A DNA stretch of 64,000 nucleotides, taken from positions 1,542,526 through 1,606,525 of the forward strand of contig NC_040026.1 in NCBI RefSeq assembly GCF_000972845.2, read 5' to 3'. This document shows positions 1-35,661 of the stretch, piece by piece (position 1 is the first letter of the stretch; the number at the start of each line of letters is the position of its first letter). The notes beneath the pieces are model-generated. The model saw nothing but the letters and a program-made list of their open reading frames with translations, was not told the DNA's origin and made no database searches. Both the position numbers and the translations under genes were made by a program. This stretch comes from Larimichthys crocea (taxonomy: Eukaryota > Chordata > Actinopteri > Sciaenidae).

Positions 1-641
1 GACGCAACAACCAATCGTCTGGTTTCCAGGCTGTGACTTCCCAGCAACACAGGCGTTAAGTTCTAAAAGTGCTCCAAAAAAAACAATTTCCATGACAACT
101 AGGAGACATCTGCTGATGAAGATCATGTGATATGACCAAGAGCCAACAACTATGGACTCTTGGGTGAAGTGTATTTCAGATGCTGTTTTCAAGGTCTTTA
201 TGATGTAGTTTGATTTAAGAAAAAGTCAAGATGTTTTTTGTCAAGAATTACCAACACGCTTACCAAGCGACTCCTCATGTATGTCAGTGGGACAGAATCT
301 GATGGATCGGGTTTTAAGTTCTAAGCCATGTGTGGAATGAGAATGTTTGAGAACACCTGATCTGTTTTGAGTTCAGGCTGGCTTCTGCTTTCCGTTCTGT
401 GCTGCATGACCGTACAGTTCTCCGTCAAACCAGCAAAATCCGCCGAGGATTGTACACGACAGCAGCTAACACATACTGACCGAGTGTCGTGAAGACATCT
501 CATAGACAGGAGTTGATGAACTGGACAGCTGGGACCAGTCACAGACAGCAACACTATAACGCTGCTGCTGCTGCTGCTGGATGGGGACTCACGTTCGTGT
601 CTGTGCTTAGGTGGAGCATCCCACTGGGTGCGCAGCGTGTC

Positions 642-8153
<7,512 letters not shown>

Positions 8154-8850
8154 CACCAAAGCAAGTACACGAATATTAAGGTATTGTTTTCTGGTTTGAT
8201 GACTGACTGAGTGTGAACATTTCTGAACCGTTCTGTCACATTAACGAGCTCTCCCGCTCTTATCTCGCAGCACTGACCATCCGCTCCTCTGCATCGGCTC
8301 AAACCAGATAAAGAGGACGTTTCTCTCGTCTGACCCAAACTCAACCACGTGAACCCTCATCGTGAAGCCTTACCTACTTGACAAGCGACAGTTCTTCCAG
8401 CCATATTCACTTTATTGTTGTCACTTGGTCCAAAATCAATTCTTCTGTTTTGCCTTCATGCTGTTGTGTTGCACCCGATGCTGCTTTGCTTCCATGTGTT
8501 GTTACTATATTTTCTGTTCAAGAAATGAAGGTACAAAAACAGAATGCCAGTATTATTTTTGAAAAGCACTGTGATATGAGTCACTGGAACCAGAAGGCAG
8601 CTGGCGAGCTAATAACGTCTAGTTTCAATACTTGTATGTGTATTAAGATTTAATGGCCTATATATTGGGCTTCACGAGTTATTCTATTTTGGAAAATAAA
8701 CATAATATTATTGAATGTGGTCCTCAGATTGTGTTCAAATGTGGAATCTACTGTATCGTTACCTATGGACAGACGTGAGTGATAGCCTGTCTTCAGAGGT
8801 GTAGTAGACTGCACTATATCAAATAAAGGATTTATTTTATGTCACAACTG
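8154..8850 (+). other. tdrkh 3' UTR with a short intron and two poly(A) signals
   Basis: A possible 3'-UTR intron runs from the donor AAG|GTATTG (about 8181) to the acceptor CTCGCAG (ending 8270). Its exon junction lies under 55 nt from the stop, so it would not be expected to trigger nonsense-mediated decay. AATAAA signals occur at 8695-8700 and 8822-8827, the second followed by a TG/T-rich downstream element. The remaining 0.5 kb to mbtd1 shows no coding frame. Confidence 0.6.
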
Positions 8851-9099
8851 TTTGTGTCTTTTATTTTGAAATGCAGTTCATACTATAATTGTATATGTTT
8901 ATTAAAAATGATATTGATATTATAATTTCCACCAACCATGCCTCTGCCAAGTAAATTCTGTTTTTGGCACTAGTCTGAATATCTTGAAGTCATTGAATGC
9001 ATCTTACTGAGCAGTATAAAAGTGATACAAGTGACTAATAAAGTGAACGTTTCCTTAATAATTCATATCGGTGCTGGTCGGACACATCGCTGACACAGA

Positions 9100-9382
9100 C
9101 ACGGGTTGTATTGTTAAATGTTAGAGGCCATTCATTCATGTGAGCGCAGAGTCACTGTTTTGTTTCAGTGTGGGTCGATGACCTCCATTCCCCGATTGAC
9201 CAATCACACGAAAGTAGGTTACGCACGCACATGCGCAGTGGAGGCGGAGTAATTTGTTGATATCCTGCTTGGTAGTATTCATTTAGACTTTGGTGTTTCG
9301 GAGCCACATTCACCCCCAGCGCAGGGGCGTCGTTTGCATTGGGCACCACAGTTCACTGTAACGTTATCTATATGAAGGGCTG
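9100..9382 (+). promoter_or_regulatory. mbtd1 promoter and 5' UTR
   Basis: GC and CpG content rise here relative to the AT-rich tdrkh 3' flank. A CCAAT box lies at 9200-9204 and an NRF1-like CATGCGCAGTGG around 9230-9241; no TATA box is evident. A three-codon upstream ORF (ATG at 9372, stop TGA 9381-9383) overlaps the main ATG at 9383 by one base (TGATG). The transcription start cannot be fixed from sequence. Confidence 0.5.
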
Positions 9383-23773
<14,391 letters not shown>

Positions 23774-25359
23774 GGTCACAAGGTCAGGACGGAGCAGGAC
23801 GAAAACCAGGCTAGGACACACCTCTGAAAAACAAAAACAAAAAAAGTGAGGATCAGGAACACGCAGAGTCAAACTTGCAGCCAATCACACTCAGACCAAC
23901 GCCACGCCTTCTACGGAGTCCGTACAGGAAGAGGAGACGACGAGGAGAGGAGGAGGGTCGTTTTCATTCCTCTCAAAAATCCTGAAGGGAACAATTTTCT
24001 AACCTTGTAGCTGTGTGTGCACATAATCACCCACAAAACCTGTATGATGGAGGGGTCGGAGAGCACCCCGGGGCGGGCCTGGGTCACACATTTGGGCATT
24101 CTCTCTCCACATTCTCTCCTCAAGTCTCAAACGCATCCAGCTCGGACAGGAGACGACGCGGTGGATTTAAAACAAAACAAGCCTTTATCTACAGAAACGA
24201 GGGGCGTTTCCTGCAAGTCCACATCAGCCCACCCTGCCTCTGCCACAATCTGGGCCGCGCACAGAGACCTGTAGAAACTGTGAGAACCATTTTATTGAGC
24301 CAGGTCTTAAGTTTAGTTTTAGTTTGGGTTTGTTTTCAGGTCAGAGTCAGCCACTGAGCGGCCTGAGGGGAAGCAGAGAGGCTGGCAGTGAGACGGACAC
24401 CGATGTATATTTTTATTCTTTTCTTCTGAACAATATTGCCAGGTGGACTTTTACTTTGTTAATAGTACTTGAAGTTTATTTTTTTGTTTCTTTTATTTTG
24501 TAATGATTTGGAGTTGTTTTTGTCTTCATGTACTTATTTTACATTTACATTTTTGGGTGGCTGTGTTGGGGAGAACTTAATGTGCATTGTTTCATAAAGT
24601 GATTATATTCATATAGTATGTGGAGACCTTTTCAAATAGAACTACAGAGTATAGATATTAAGGGTTGTGATTTGAAGAGCGCTTACTCAGCATTACTGAT
24701 CTTTTTGTTTTCTTTGGTTTCTTCTGATGTTAGCCTGCAGATTTCCACACGCTCGCTCCGCTTTCTGATCCAAACATTACAGAATCGGATTCGATGATAG
24801 TGTTCATGCGCGGGGCTCCATCACCAGCACAGCCTGCAGGTTTCACACTGTAAAGCTTTAGAAGGATTCAGTTGAGGTATCAGAGAAGCATTTCAAAGTT
24901 TCACCTTAAATCTGCAGCCGTCAGCCCTCTTAATTTCTTATATTGAATCGCAGAAATCCTCGTGCACATCGCACTGGACTTCCTCTATATCCTTCAGCTA
25001 CATGAAGTGGGTGTCGTGGGGAACGTCTGATTTTGAGCTCTATCACCTCTCAAAAGTTCGACACAGCCTTTCCTTTCACGGGTCCAGCTGATAAACCTGC
25101 AGGTAACTCCAGATTACACAAACCAGGATAAGCTTAATGAAGAGAGAGCACATATCTGACAAGGGAACAGTGTTGGGAGACTTTGACAGCTCAGTGTGGA
25201 GCTTTAGGGACCTATCGCAGTAATCAGAACTCCCACAGTACCACTGACTGTGATCAACAGTGCTGACGAGCCCAGCAGATACGTGTTATCATTGTGGATG
25301 TATATCAGAGGCTTCGTGTTATAATGTTGGACAGAAATTCTGAAGCTGTGGAGATCTTT

Positions 25360-25392
<33 letters not shown>

Positions 25393-28300
25393 TTCAAAAA
25401 CTAGGCATGGTTTTAAAGAAAGGAGAAACAAATGAGCGTAATGTGAGTGAGCAGCAGGGTATGTTGTATAAAGAGAAACCTTACTGGTATGATAGGGTAC
25501 ACTCTGTTATTCCCACTGTCCGGACACCCAGCATGTACAGTTTGGATGTAGCTGCTGTCTGATCAGACGACAGACCAGACAGACAGACAGCGGTCTTGTT
25601 TCAGCCAAACTGTACAGTGTATTTAAATGTTGTGGATGCTCTCGGATGCATACCGTCAAAGGTTTTACTCGCAGCAGTGATTCAGACAGCAGAGACAGGT
25701 TTCTGTTCTTTGGACAGTGTCTGCTGTATCGACAGCCAGAGGGTACCCAGGTACCCGTCTGGAACTCCTCCTCATTCATACGGAGTCTGGAGTCTGCCAC
25801 CAGAATAACTACACTTAGCTACATGAGTGTTAAATTATAGCGTTAATTAAAAATGAAATGACAGAATAATTTTTTTTATTTTAAGGAAGAACATCCAACA
25901 TAATGGCTCTACGTACAGGAGCTCTAATTGGCAAGTTGTTGTGCGTTAACAGAACTCTGGCCAATCAGAAAGCCCATTGTCTCTGTGGGTTGGACCATAC
26001 ACGATATTTAGGACACACACAACTTTTGATTAATGACTTAATGGAATAACAATCTAATCCTTAAAAGTATTTTTATTTAGTGATTCCATGTTTAAATTGA
26101 TCTAAAAACATCCCAATGCGTCACTTCTATGTAAGTTCAATCAACGTATAATTGCCTTTAAAACATTTTGAACATGTAGTTTGAAAATAATCAGACGCTG
26201 TAAACTTGGCACACTCCAGCCTCCGTATGTTCAGCGTTCGTAGTGTCTCTGGTTTCTGGGGTCGGCGCTGAGAGGTCGGCCTGCTGCCACGTTGAGAGAG
26301 AGAGAGAGAGAGAGAAGCAGGAACTCGTTATAAACCATTTCACAATCGAGCAGTTTCATCGTCCGGATATGTTAAATATTTTATTAGGGTAATATGCAAA
26401 GCACTAGTGTTCTTCTATTGCTTAGGCTGTTCTCGTGTCAGAGCCATATGTATGCAAGCTAGTTTATGATTCACCTGAGCCACAGAATAACAGGATTGTT
26501 GTTAATAATGAAACGTGAACAATGCACTGCTTTTCCAATAGTCTCTGAGGGCAGCATTCACAGAAGATGAAACGTGGCATAAATACATAGATTCTATAAA
26601 AAAATATATATATATATCTCTATCTATATCTATATATTCTTCATGACTATGATGGTATGGAGTAACAAATCCTGAGTAGTCAGAGCTCCACGCTTGGCCG
26701 TGGAACAGACAGAACTCCTCCTCTCATTCTTCTTTAGAGCTAGATGTTTTTGCAGCTGTTTATCTACTACCTCCTGATGCCAGCCACGTTTAGCTAAAAC
26801 AAGAGTGTGACATAGACTATGGCAGTGTGTTAGCATATGCAAATGACAAATGATGACCTAAAATGATCCACTTGAAGACTAGACACCAAACACGGAAGAA
26901 TTTTATCACAGCACACATGAGGTAGTCTTCTAATTTGAATGATGCAATAATAATAGATCCCATATTATTTTGCTATGTTTAAATACGACGTATAGCACCC
27001 TCAAATGTCATGATCACTACATTAATATAATTAACATATGAGATAATTTAACAAAATGCTATTGTATAACTGTGATTTTTGTGACAAGGCTTCACATACA
27101 GAGTCCTCGGTGTGTGGCCGGAGGCTGCGCTAAAGTGCGGAGCAGATTTAAACTCCTCAGTGACGGTCAAAGATCCATCATTTATTTCTCTTTCTACCAG
27201 TAAGGTTCATGATTCAATTCTCAGGAAGTTTCTTTCTTTTGTTTGGTCGTAGGAGTCATAACTACAGGTCTGAATTCAGAGGTGTCTTCATCACGTGCAT
27301 CTCGCTATGGAAGCAAAGAGACGCCACGACAACTGGAATCCTTTACGCTACAGAAATTTAAACGATTGGATATTTAATTTGGAAAAAAATTCCCCTCTTT
27401 GAAATTTCCGGTGGGTCATTTCGAGAGACACTTCAAAACATGTTTGAAGTCATTTTTTGTTTGATTTTTCTCGTGGAATTTGTGTTTCTAAAAAACAATC
27501 TGTCTGATTTTCAAAGAATATTGTACTTCATTTTGAACTTCAATCTCGTGTGCATTCCTAATTATCCAGAGCATATCAACAAATTATTATGTTTAATTTA
27601 CTTACATCACAGAATCACTGGCTACCTGAAAGACAAAAAAAAACTTGGAAAAAATAAAAATGTAAACAAAATTTAGACAAATTTAAATCTGGATTGCCAT
27701 GGTTACTTCTTGAAGTTATATTCTTTCATTTTTGTGCACACACAAAATAATTTAAAAACTTTAAATATACTTTAATAATACTTTAATAATAATTTAAATA
27801 TTTGAAAATGATATTAAAAAATTACCTCATTTGACTAAAAGAATATATGTTTTAAAGACCTGAATTCAAATCACAGAAAATGAAACTCACAGCCTTCAGA
27901 GCAAAATATATCAGAGGTGTTTAAATGTCACCATTCTATATATTATATATTATTATTATTATTATTATATTATATATATATTCAGTTGTGATTAAATTTC
28001 ACATTCAGGTATTTGGTTGCATTTAGGGTTTTAATTGTTTGGCACTTCTTTGCTTCCGTACTATTCAAACAACAAAGGTCTTATCCCACTCACCATTTTG
28101 TGTATTTCTCTGTCAGTGCTTTTTGTTGTCTTCATGCTAAACTTTACACACACACACACACACATACACACAAGGATGTTTGTTGCCTCCTTTGGTTTGA
28201 TTTGCTTTTTGCAGCTTCCTGTTTTCCTTTCACTTCTTAACGGATGTGAGATTTCTTTTTTTAAATTTCTTTAATTAGTCTCCTGATCGGATTGGACACA

Positions 28301-29930
28301 GCTAAGCTGAAATGCTGAGCTTCACAGACCAAATGAGCAATAAACGACAGTCTCACAATCATTTGAAGCAGGTCGGGTTCAGGTCAGGATCTGTCATAGG
28401 AGTTGTTTTCCTCTGATGTTGGAAGGCAGAAAGAAGCATTAAAGTATTTTCTGACCAAACTGCATTAATATCTTAGTACATAAAATACAAAAAGACTGTT
28501 CTATGGACTAACTGCTGCTACCCTCTAGATTAACCCTAAAATAATCAAATGCACAATCAACACTGTTTTGGATCTTCTGTTTCTCACTTTTCCTTGTAGA
28601 TATTAAACTTTCTTGTTTCACCTTTGATCCCAGAATCGAAAAACGGAACGAGTTTGGGCTCCATCGTCCACGGGTAGCTGTGTATTTAAAGTGTCTGGGT
28701 GTCAGTAGCTGGAGATGGAAGCAGTGAGTTGATTTTTTTAGGGATTGGGTGCACTGATCAACCGAATGCATGTAGAACAGTACGCGTTGTGCCGATGTTG
28801 TGCTGAGCTTGTTTTTTTTTGTTGTAACCGTCTTTGGTTGTTCTTCAGTCAGTCTGTGTTTTTTTTCCTCCTCCGCTGTGATCAGACATGTACAGAAGCC
28901 CACGTGTGCCATGAAAAGAAAAACAATTACAGTTGGTGTGCGGAAAATACTCTTGCTAAATCCAAATTAGTAAAATTCTGAAATATTTCAAGACTGTCGG
29001 GACGCGCTGACGCTCAGTTATAGTATCATAATATTCTCTCATATCCCATAATTTTGATTCAAATATGTCACATATTTGACTTAATTTTTCAAGATTTGGA
29101 CACACTGTCATACATTTGGTTTAGTAAGTCAAAAAGCGTGATGTAGTGTCTCATAGTTTTTTTTTTTTGCTTTCTGTCCGAAATTCCATTCCAGATGTTG
29201 ACATATATCATAATTGACTTAAATTGTCATGAAAATGTCAGAATTCTGACCTAAAAGGAGTATTTTTTATCATCCCTATTATGTAAAACTTTACATCTTT
29301 TTTTTTTCTTGGCATTGATGGGCTTCCGTAGTGCTGACTGGTTCTGCCACATGTGGGCAGTGAAGAGGAGCGCGCTGGAGTTGGATATTTGTAGTTTGTT
29401 TTTTGTTTTCTTGGATACTAACACGGGTCTTTTGTATGTGATAGCCCCCCTCCCTCCCTCCCCCTGATTATATTAAACCATTATATCGTGGTGCTATATA
29501 TATTTGATAAAAATGACTAAATGTATTGGGATTACTATTGTCTGAAAATAATTGTGAGTTGAGAGGGTTATGGTGCAAAATTTATTTTGGATACAAATGA
29601 AAAAAAAAAAAAATCTATGTTAATAGTTATAAATTTATTGATATTAACACTGACCCCTGAGGTACATTATTAGATTGCAGTTTAAAGTTTGTACATCTTT
29701 TTGATAGTGTATACCAGTTTCCTTTCATATGGTAAATTTGTGCTGTGATCAAGCTTTGATAGACTTTGTAAATAAAGCCAAAATGTTTGGATCATAATAT
29801 TGGTTGTAATGAATGGCTTCTTTGTTTACAAGCATTGCAAACTGTTTCCGCATGGCTGTGAAAGTTTATCTGGTGATTTTTGTAAGATCTGACTTTTACA
29901 CTGAATAAAAAGGCTTATGACTTCAAACCT
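23774..29930 (+). other. Probable long 3' UTR of mbtd1
   Basis: Six kilobases of AT-rich sequence follow the stop with no supported coding exon on either strand. Candidate poly(A) signals sit at 29771-29776, where TGTAAATAAA also forms a Pumilio-type TGTAAATA, and at 29904-29909. Earlier signals could give shorter forms. It holds a (T)n run at about 25362-25390, (GA)n at about 26295-26313, AT-rich tandem sequence at 26608-26637, ATT repeats at about 27948-27970 and (CA)n at about 28145-28172. The UTR extent is inferred from the absence of a gene and the terminal signals. Confidence 0.45.
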
Positions 29931-29939
29931 GTGCAAACC

Positions 29940-30680
29940 TTCTGTCGCTCTGTCAACACTTGACTCTTTCAGGGGCGCCCTGTCCTTGGAACACAAGCTG
30001 CTTGGTTCTAATCCAGGCTGAACACATTAACCACGCCATGCTTTCTTCCAGGTATCAGCAGGTGCGTGACTTTGTTGGGAAGCATTCTCCTTCCTTTCCG
30101 TCACGCTCGCCAAATGACTAGATGGATGACTGGTAGTGAGCAGATTATATGAGAATATCCACAATTGCATCTCCATCAGTTAGTCATGTTAGGGCCGGGT
30201 GGGAGGAGGAACTAGGATCTGAAGTGTCAGATGTCTTGTGGCAAAGTATCAGACAGTTTGCTCCACAGGCTCCATCCATCAAGGAGTAGGCTTGCCAGGA
30301 TATATCCAGATGTGGTCCTGATGCTGTCAGGCTCCGGCTACCCTCCGTCATACTGTATGTTCTGGGCTTGCCCATAGTTGATAGTGTTTTTTTTGTGTTA
30401 TTGTCACTTTATTAATGTATATGTTGTGTTGCTGTTTGGGGCCTTGTGTATTTGAATAATAATAAAAGGACCAGACCAGTGTATTAGCATGTGTGAACAC
30501 TTTCTAAGTCAACAAGAAGTACTCAGATACTTTACTGAAGTAAAAGTCCCAACACAACAATGTTTATCATAGAGAGAAGTTCTGCTCCATACAGTTAAGT
30601 AATAACAATAAAGTATTATTAAAGTATTAGTAGTAAAAGTGCTGTGTCAGCAGTAAAATGATTCTGTGACATCATCAGAC
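29940..30680. other. Intergenic, no gene seen
   Basis: Sequence downstream of mbtd1. An AATAATAAAAGG stretch near 30457 and ACTTTACTGAAGTAAAAGT near 30530, typical of a common fish repeat, are the only recognisable parts. Confidence 0.5.
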
Positions 30681-30682
30681 GG

Positions 30683-30865
30683 TTAAAGGTCCAGTGTGAG
30701 GATTGTATTTGCCGATTGGAACCCCCTCGCCTCGTCACATCCTTTCTAGCATTAAAACTACTAAAGTTTTCTAAAGTGACAGAAATGGAACAATTCAACC
30801 TAATGAAAACAAAGTTGTGTATTATTTCAACATATTTTGTAAATACAGTCACACCACACCTTTAA
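30683..30865. mobile_element. Second TTAA-flanked miniature element
   Basis: It starts TTAAAGGTCCAGTGTGA and ends CACACCTTTAA, so both ends share TTAAAGG. The start is the same as the element at 7239, but the interior differs and is shorter, so it is a diverged relative. Confidence 0.6.
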
Positions 30866-30867
30866 TG

Positions 30868-32653
30868 CTGAATTCATTTCTGATGAATGAAGTGAAGAAA
30901 GAAACAATGTCCTAACAGACAAATCTACATTCATCTTTTGGACTTTGACCTCTTTGACGTCAATCAGTTATTGAAATGAAACCATGAGCCGTTACAAAGG
31001 AAACACTCCTCTGTGGTGACTTCTGAAACGTGACAAAGTCTCAATGAGACACTAATGTGTTTTTTTATCAAGGACATCAGGATACAAACTGCATATGAAG
31101 AATATTTGCCATATTTAGTCCATTTATATAAACAATAGTTAACAGTTACAAATATTTAAACTTGTTTTTGACTTGTGTATAGTTGGATTTGCTGTGTTAT
31201 GTTGTGTATGGTTGGTTATGAACACAGTTGCAGGTAACTGCTGGGTCCAAAAGCACAAACACGTCAGTGCGTTTACAGAACGACTGGACGCTGCACTTCA
31301 CTCTCATGTCAGAAAGTTGCTACATTCGTGTTGAGCCTTGTAGATTTGGCTGCTCTCAGACCAGCCTTCTCTTCATGACATGATCAGTGATCTCATCAGA
31401 CTACACCCCCGGCTCCTCATCCTCTCTCTCTGTCTGGCTCCATGTTGCTGAGAACTCAACTCATTCCAAAGATTTGCTGGGCAGATGCTGAGCTGGCACA
31501 GGACCAGCTGTGGTTGCCTTCTCTATCCTTTTTTTTTTTTTTTTTTGGAATTGTTGCAGAAAACAGCAAATTATATTTCATTTTTTATGTTCTGTACATA
31601 CTTCTACAACAAGTAGGTCCGGTCGAGCAATCTGATTGGTCAACTAGACATTTAGAACGTGCTCAAATCAGCATGACAGCACACCTGACTCATCACTAAA
31701 AATATTTCTCTGAATTTACAATTTGAGCTTTCTTTCTTTAACGAATATTCTGTTATGGAGCTGTTAGACTGCCTCGTTAATACAGGCGTGAACCTCGTTT
31801 GTGAGCAGCACATCAAAGATCAAACAGTTCAGTGAGCTCAGAGAAAATGTTTTTGAAGACTAACGGTGGACTAATATGGACTGAAGAGGAATATTCCATT
31901 GGTTGAAAACATGTTCATTTTGGAAATGATTCCATCGATCTTTGTCCAATACATTTTGACTTTTGGACACTGTGGAGTTACTGAAATGTTTGGATCACCC
32001 CTCCATCTGCTGTGCCAGTGAGTCTCTGATACGCCGTGCCATTAAAGCACACCCTCTTGTGGAATATTGCTTAAATAGAACAGTTTTACAACAGTACATA
32101 AATGTGTTGGTCTGGAGGTGGCTCACTTTTAGTGATACATGTTGAAACTGAATACTGAATTCATTTCTGATGAATGAAGTGAAGAAAGAAACAATGTCCT
32201 AACAGACAAATCTACATTCATTTTTTGGACTTTGACCTCTTTGACATCAGTTTTTTTTTTATTTTTATAAAGGACATCAGGATACAAACTGCATACAGAG
32301 ACCATTTGCCATATTTAGTCCATTTATATAAACAATATTTAACAGTTACAAATATTTAAACTTGTTTTTGACTTGTGTATAGTTGGATTTGCTGTGTTAT
32401 GTTGTGTATGGTTGGTTATGAACACAGTTGCAGGTAACTGCTGGGTCCAAAAACATGTCAGTGCGTTTACAGAACAACTGGACGCTGCACTTCACTCTCA
32501 TGTCAGAAAGTTGCTACATTCGTGTTGAGCCTTGTAGATTTGGCTGCTCTCAGACCACCTCTTGTGGAATATTGCTTAAATAGAACAGTTTTACAACAGT
32601 ACATAAACATGTTGGTCTGGAGGTGGCTCACTTTTAGTGATACATGTTGAAAC
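30868..32653 (+). repeat. Local direct duplication, units A-B-A'-B'
   Basis: Unit A (30868-31364) recurs as A' (32155-32557), and unit B (32053-32147) recurs as B' (32558-32653), all in direct orientation. A' lacks about 80 nt near 31000. Between A and B lie about 690 nt that are missing between A' and B'. Only short chance ORFs occur. Confidence 0.85.
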
Positions 32654-32659
32654 GCTACA

Positions 32660-33429
32660 GTGCTGATGTCACTGATCATTCCTCAGTCTTTAACTGACGA
32701 CCTCCAGATGTTTAGAGTGGTAACTGTTGAATGTAGTGCAGGAAGAGATTTCCTTCAAATAAAATGTACACCCACATCAGCTCAATCAGGTGTTACTGTT
32801 TGTGTGTATATTCCAGAACCACTGATCCTGAAACAGTCTGCTGCATCTGATGGAGCTCAGTCACATGACCTTAATGGATGCCGACAGTCATATTTGAAGA
32901 GTTCATTTTAAATCTTAAAGTTAAAAACTAGTGACCCTGAAACTGGAAACTTTAAACCACACGGTCACTTTGAGCTCTGTGCTGCATGATAAGTGTTCAC
33001 ACAGCACATTTGTCAGTTCAGCTGCAGAACTGAACTATTAGAAAGTCACATAATTTTCTCTGTACTGCAAACAAACAAACGGTTACTGAGTCAGATAAGC
33101 TCCACTGACACTCACATGGCCATGTGTAGTGATGTAAAGTAACAGTACAGTCACTGAGCTGCAGAACAGCAGCAATGTTAAAGTGACACATCCTAATGAC
33201 TTCTGAAGTACAGCAGCAAATGTTTTCACTGCAGCCATGTAAGCCCACATTACACATCACTACACTCAGGCTGACTCCTCTGGCAGCACACTTAATTTCA
33301 GATTATGGCTCTGCTCCAACCCTGCAGCAGATATGAACTGCCACATTAATGTGCCATTATCTAATCCTCCATGAAGCAGCAGGTCAGATCATGTGATGGA
33401 CCAATGAATGAAGAGACGGCTGTACTGTG
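32660..33429. other. Intergenic between mbtd1 and nme2b tails
   Basis: No coding exon, RNA gene or clear mobile element is recognised here. Confidence 0.5.
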
Positions 33430-33727
33430 TTTTTTTTAATTGGAAAGCAGGTCACTGTTTAACAAAACAGACAGTCAAAACTGATTCAAGTCTTCACTGT
33501 GCATTCAAGATGGAATGTTTCTAAAGGAATGAGCTCAGGACTGATCTGGACCAGACCTGGACCTCCACAGAGACCAGGTCCGAGTACAGTATGACGATGA
33601 GTGGAGGGGAATGTGTGGGGCATGATGTTCACATCAATTCTCCTTCAGGCTACGGGCAAAAACAGAAACTGAGGCAAAAGTGTCACTGGTGTCCAACCAG
33701 TGTGAGGACTGCTGCAGCCAGACAGGC
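33430..33727 (-). other. nme2b 3' UTR and poly(A) signal
   Basis: About 290 nt follow the TGA at 33728-33730 on the minus strand. An ATTAAA variant signal lies at 33435-33440 (minus) within an A-rich stretch. No AATAAA is nearer, so the transcript probably ends close to 33.42 kb. Confidence 0.5.
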
Positions 33728-35661
33728 TCAGTACAGCCAGCTGAAGGCACAGCTAGTGTAGCTGACCAGCTCTTCCTGCTTGAACCACAGGCCGATCTCC
33801 TTGTTGGCACTCTCCACGGAGTCACTGCCGTGGATGATGTTCCTGTGAACACAGGCCACAGTGAGAAGAGCCGTGATGAGGCCACACTTTAACATCACAC
33901 TCACAGGACACACACACTCACTTGCTGACGTCGATGCAGAAGTCTCCTCTGATGGTTCCAGGCTTGGAGTCAGCAGGGTTGGTCTCACCCAGCATCACCC
34001 TGCCGGTCTTCACCACACCTTTGCCTTCCCACACCTGAAGACAGAAATGTGATAGTCATGTGACTAACAGAGTGGATGGTGCTTCACACAAGCAGCAGAA
34101 CAGGTTTAAGCCTCTTTCAGTCTTATACAATGTGTTGTCTCTTACCATGGCAACCACTGGACCAGAGCTCATGTACTTGATGAGGGTGGGAAAGAATGGT
34201 CTGTCCTTCAGGTCGATGTAGTGCTCGTTCAGGAGCTCGTCAGAGGCCTGCAGGAGGGAAAACACAGACGTTCCAAACATGTCTAACAGAACACACTGCA
34301 GTTTACAGTCAGAGTCAACAGGTTCAACCTTAATTTGATGTGTCCACTGTCCCAGACTGACTGAGCAGATCAGCTAGCAGTGACTGCCACATTCAAAATG
34401 GATTGGCCTAGAAAAATCATTGTTTTCACCCAGACAGCCTGATCTGATGTGGGGTCAGCTGTAAACTGACCTCCACACCATGAACATGTTGATGGAAAGG
34501 GCTGCAGGCGTCTGATCAGCACTGCACCAGCTGCTGCTGAGACCACAAGCAAGACAGTCGATGGTACGTCCACGTCCATCATTAGACTTATGAGCTTCAC
34601 CCAGAGCCAGCTTTGTCTTTACTGAGTAGTGAAGATAGTCAGTGACCAGCAGTCTGAACCAGACAGGCCTGCTAACATGGCACCATGTTAACAACATTAT
34701 AAATAAATATGTTCAGCTGTACTTGAGTATTTGTTCTGATTACATTACTTATGATCAACAACTTTGCTAACAGTCAAACATCAACCAGGTCACCAGCAGC
34801 AGACCCAGCAGCAGCTAATACTGACTAGTCCAACAGCAGTCAGCCCAGCTCAGCGTCTGTCTTTCAGCCTTTTATTTCACCAAGCTCTCACCAACCACTA
34901 AAAGCCAGTCCCACATTTACTCTGGTCCTGATGAGTTGACAGCAGCAGAATGACTTCGTCATTAGTACATCAGGTGTGCTGTGGTACGACCCGCTCTGCA
35001 TCACCTGCCCACAGGTCAGTGCAGCAGCAACATGATTCAACTGTCAGATTATGGAGAAACACATGGCGCTGTAAGACTTCAGTTGAACAAACAGTGGCAG
35101 TAGTTCTGTTCACAGGACTTCTGACACCAATAAGTGACGAGTCAGTCACAGTGACATGTCAGGACAGAAATCCACTGAGATCAGTGCAGCTCGTCTGCTT
35201 CAGACGACTTGGCTCGCCTTCAGATCTCACTTCCTGCTCCAAACACAGACACGGTTTGTCATGTGAGACATGAAGGTTAATCTGCTTCACCTTCATGGAT
35301 CCAGGTAGTTTTCTATAAATAAACATGTATTGCATAAAGTGGGGTCGTGATCAAGTCGAGCAGTGCTTTGTCAGAGGATCAGGACTCGTTGACTGTCAAG
35401 CTAATCGCTCAGGAATAGATGAGCGGGCTAATGAGCTGAGCACAGGTCTTAGCAGTCACTGTGTGCACTTAAAGTGTGACTAAACACCAGGGAGTGTTCT
35501 TTTCAAACAGTTAACATGACATGTTGACTCACATGGAGCATCTTCAAGCCCACCAGCTTGAAGCCTTTGACCTCGAACCTCTTGATGATCTCTCCGATGA
35601 TGCCCCTCTGCACGCCGTCGGGCTTGATGGCCAGGAAGGTGCGCTCCTTCAGCTCAGTCAT
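33728..35661 (-). CDS. nme2b: Nucleoside diphosphate kinase (NME1/NME2 type), spliced gene
   Basis: Minus-strand coding exons in transcript order: 35661-35533 (the exon itself starts at 35665), 34247-34146, 34034-33922, 33842-33728. Total 459 nt, 152 residues, exactly the family length. NDP kinases transfer the gamma phosphate from NTPs to NDPs through a phosphohistidine; they form cytosolic hexamers and also have nuclear and signalling roles. Visible signatures: [10 protein letters not shown] with the nucleotide-binding Lys at about position 13, [34 protein letters not shown], and the active-site NIIHGSDS with His at about 119. The first exon contains only four untranslated bases before ATG, so the 5' UTR comes mainly from an upstream exon near 37.4 kb. 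Position next to mbtd1 matches the mammalian MBTD1-NME1-NME2 cluster. The exact fish paralogue (nme2a, nme2b) cannot be settled from this window. Confidence 0.95.

Noticed and set aside
28508..28912. 134-codon minus-strand frame
   Set aside because: No family resemblance; it lies in the presumed mbtd1 3' UTR and lacks convincing splice sites.
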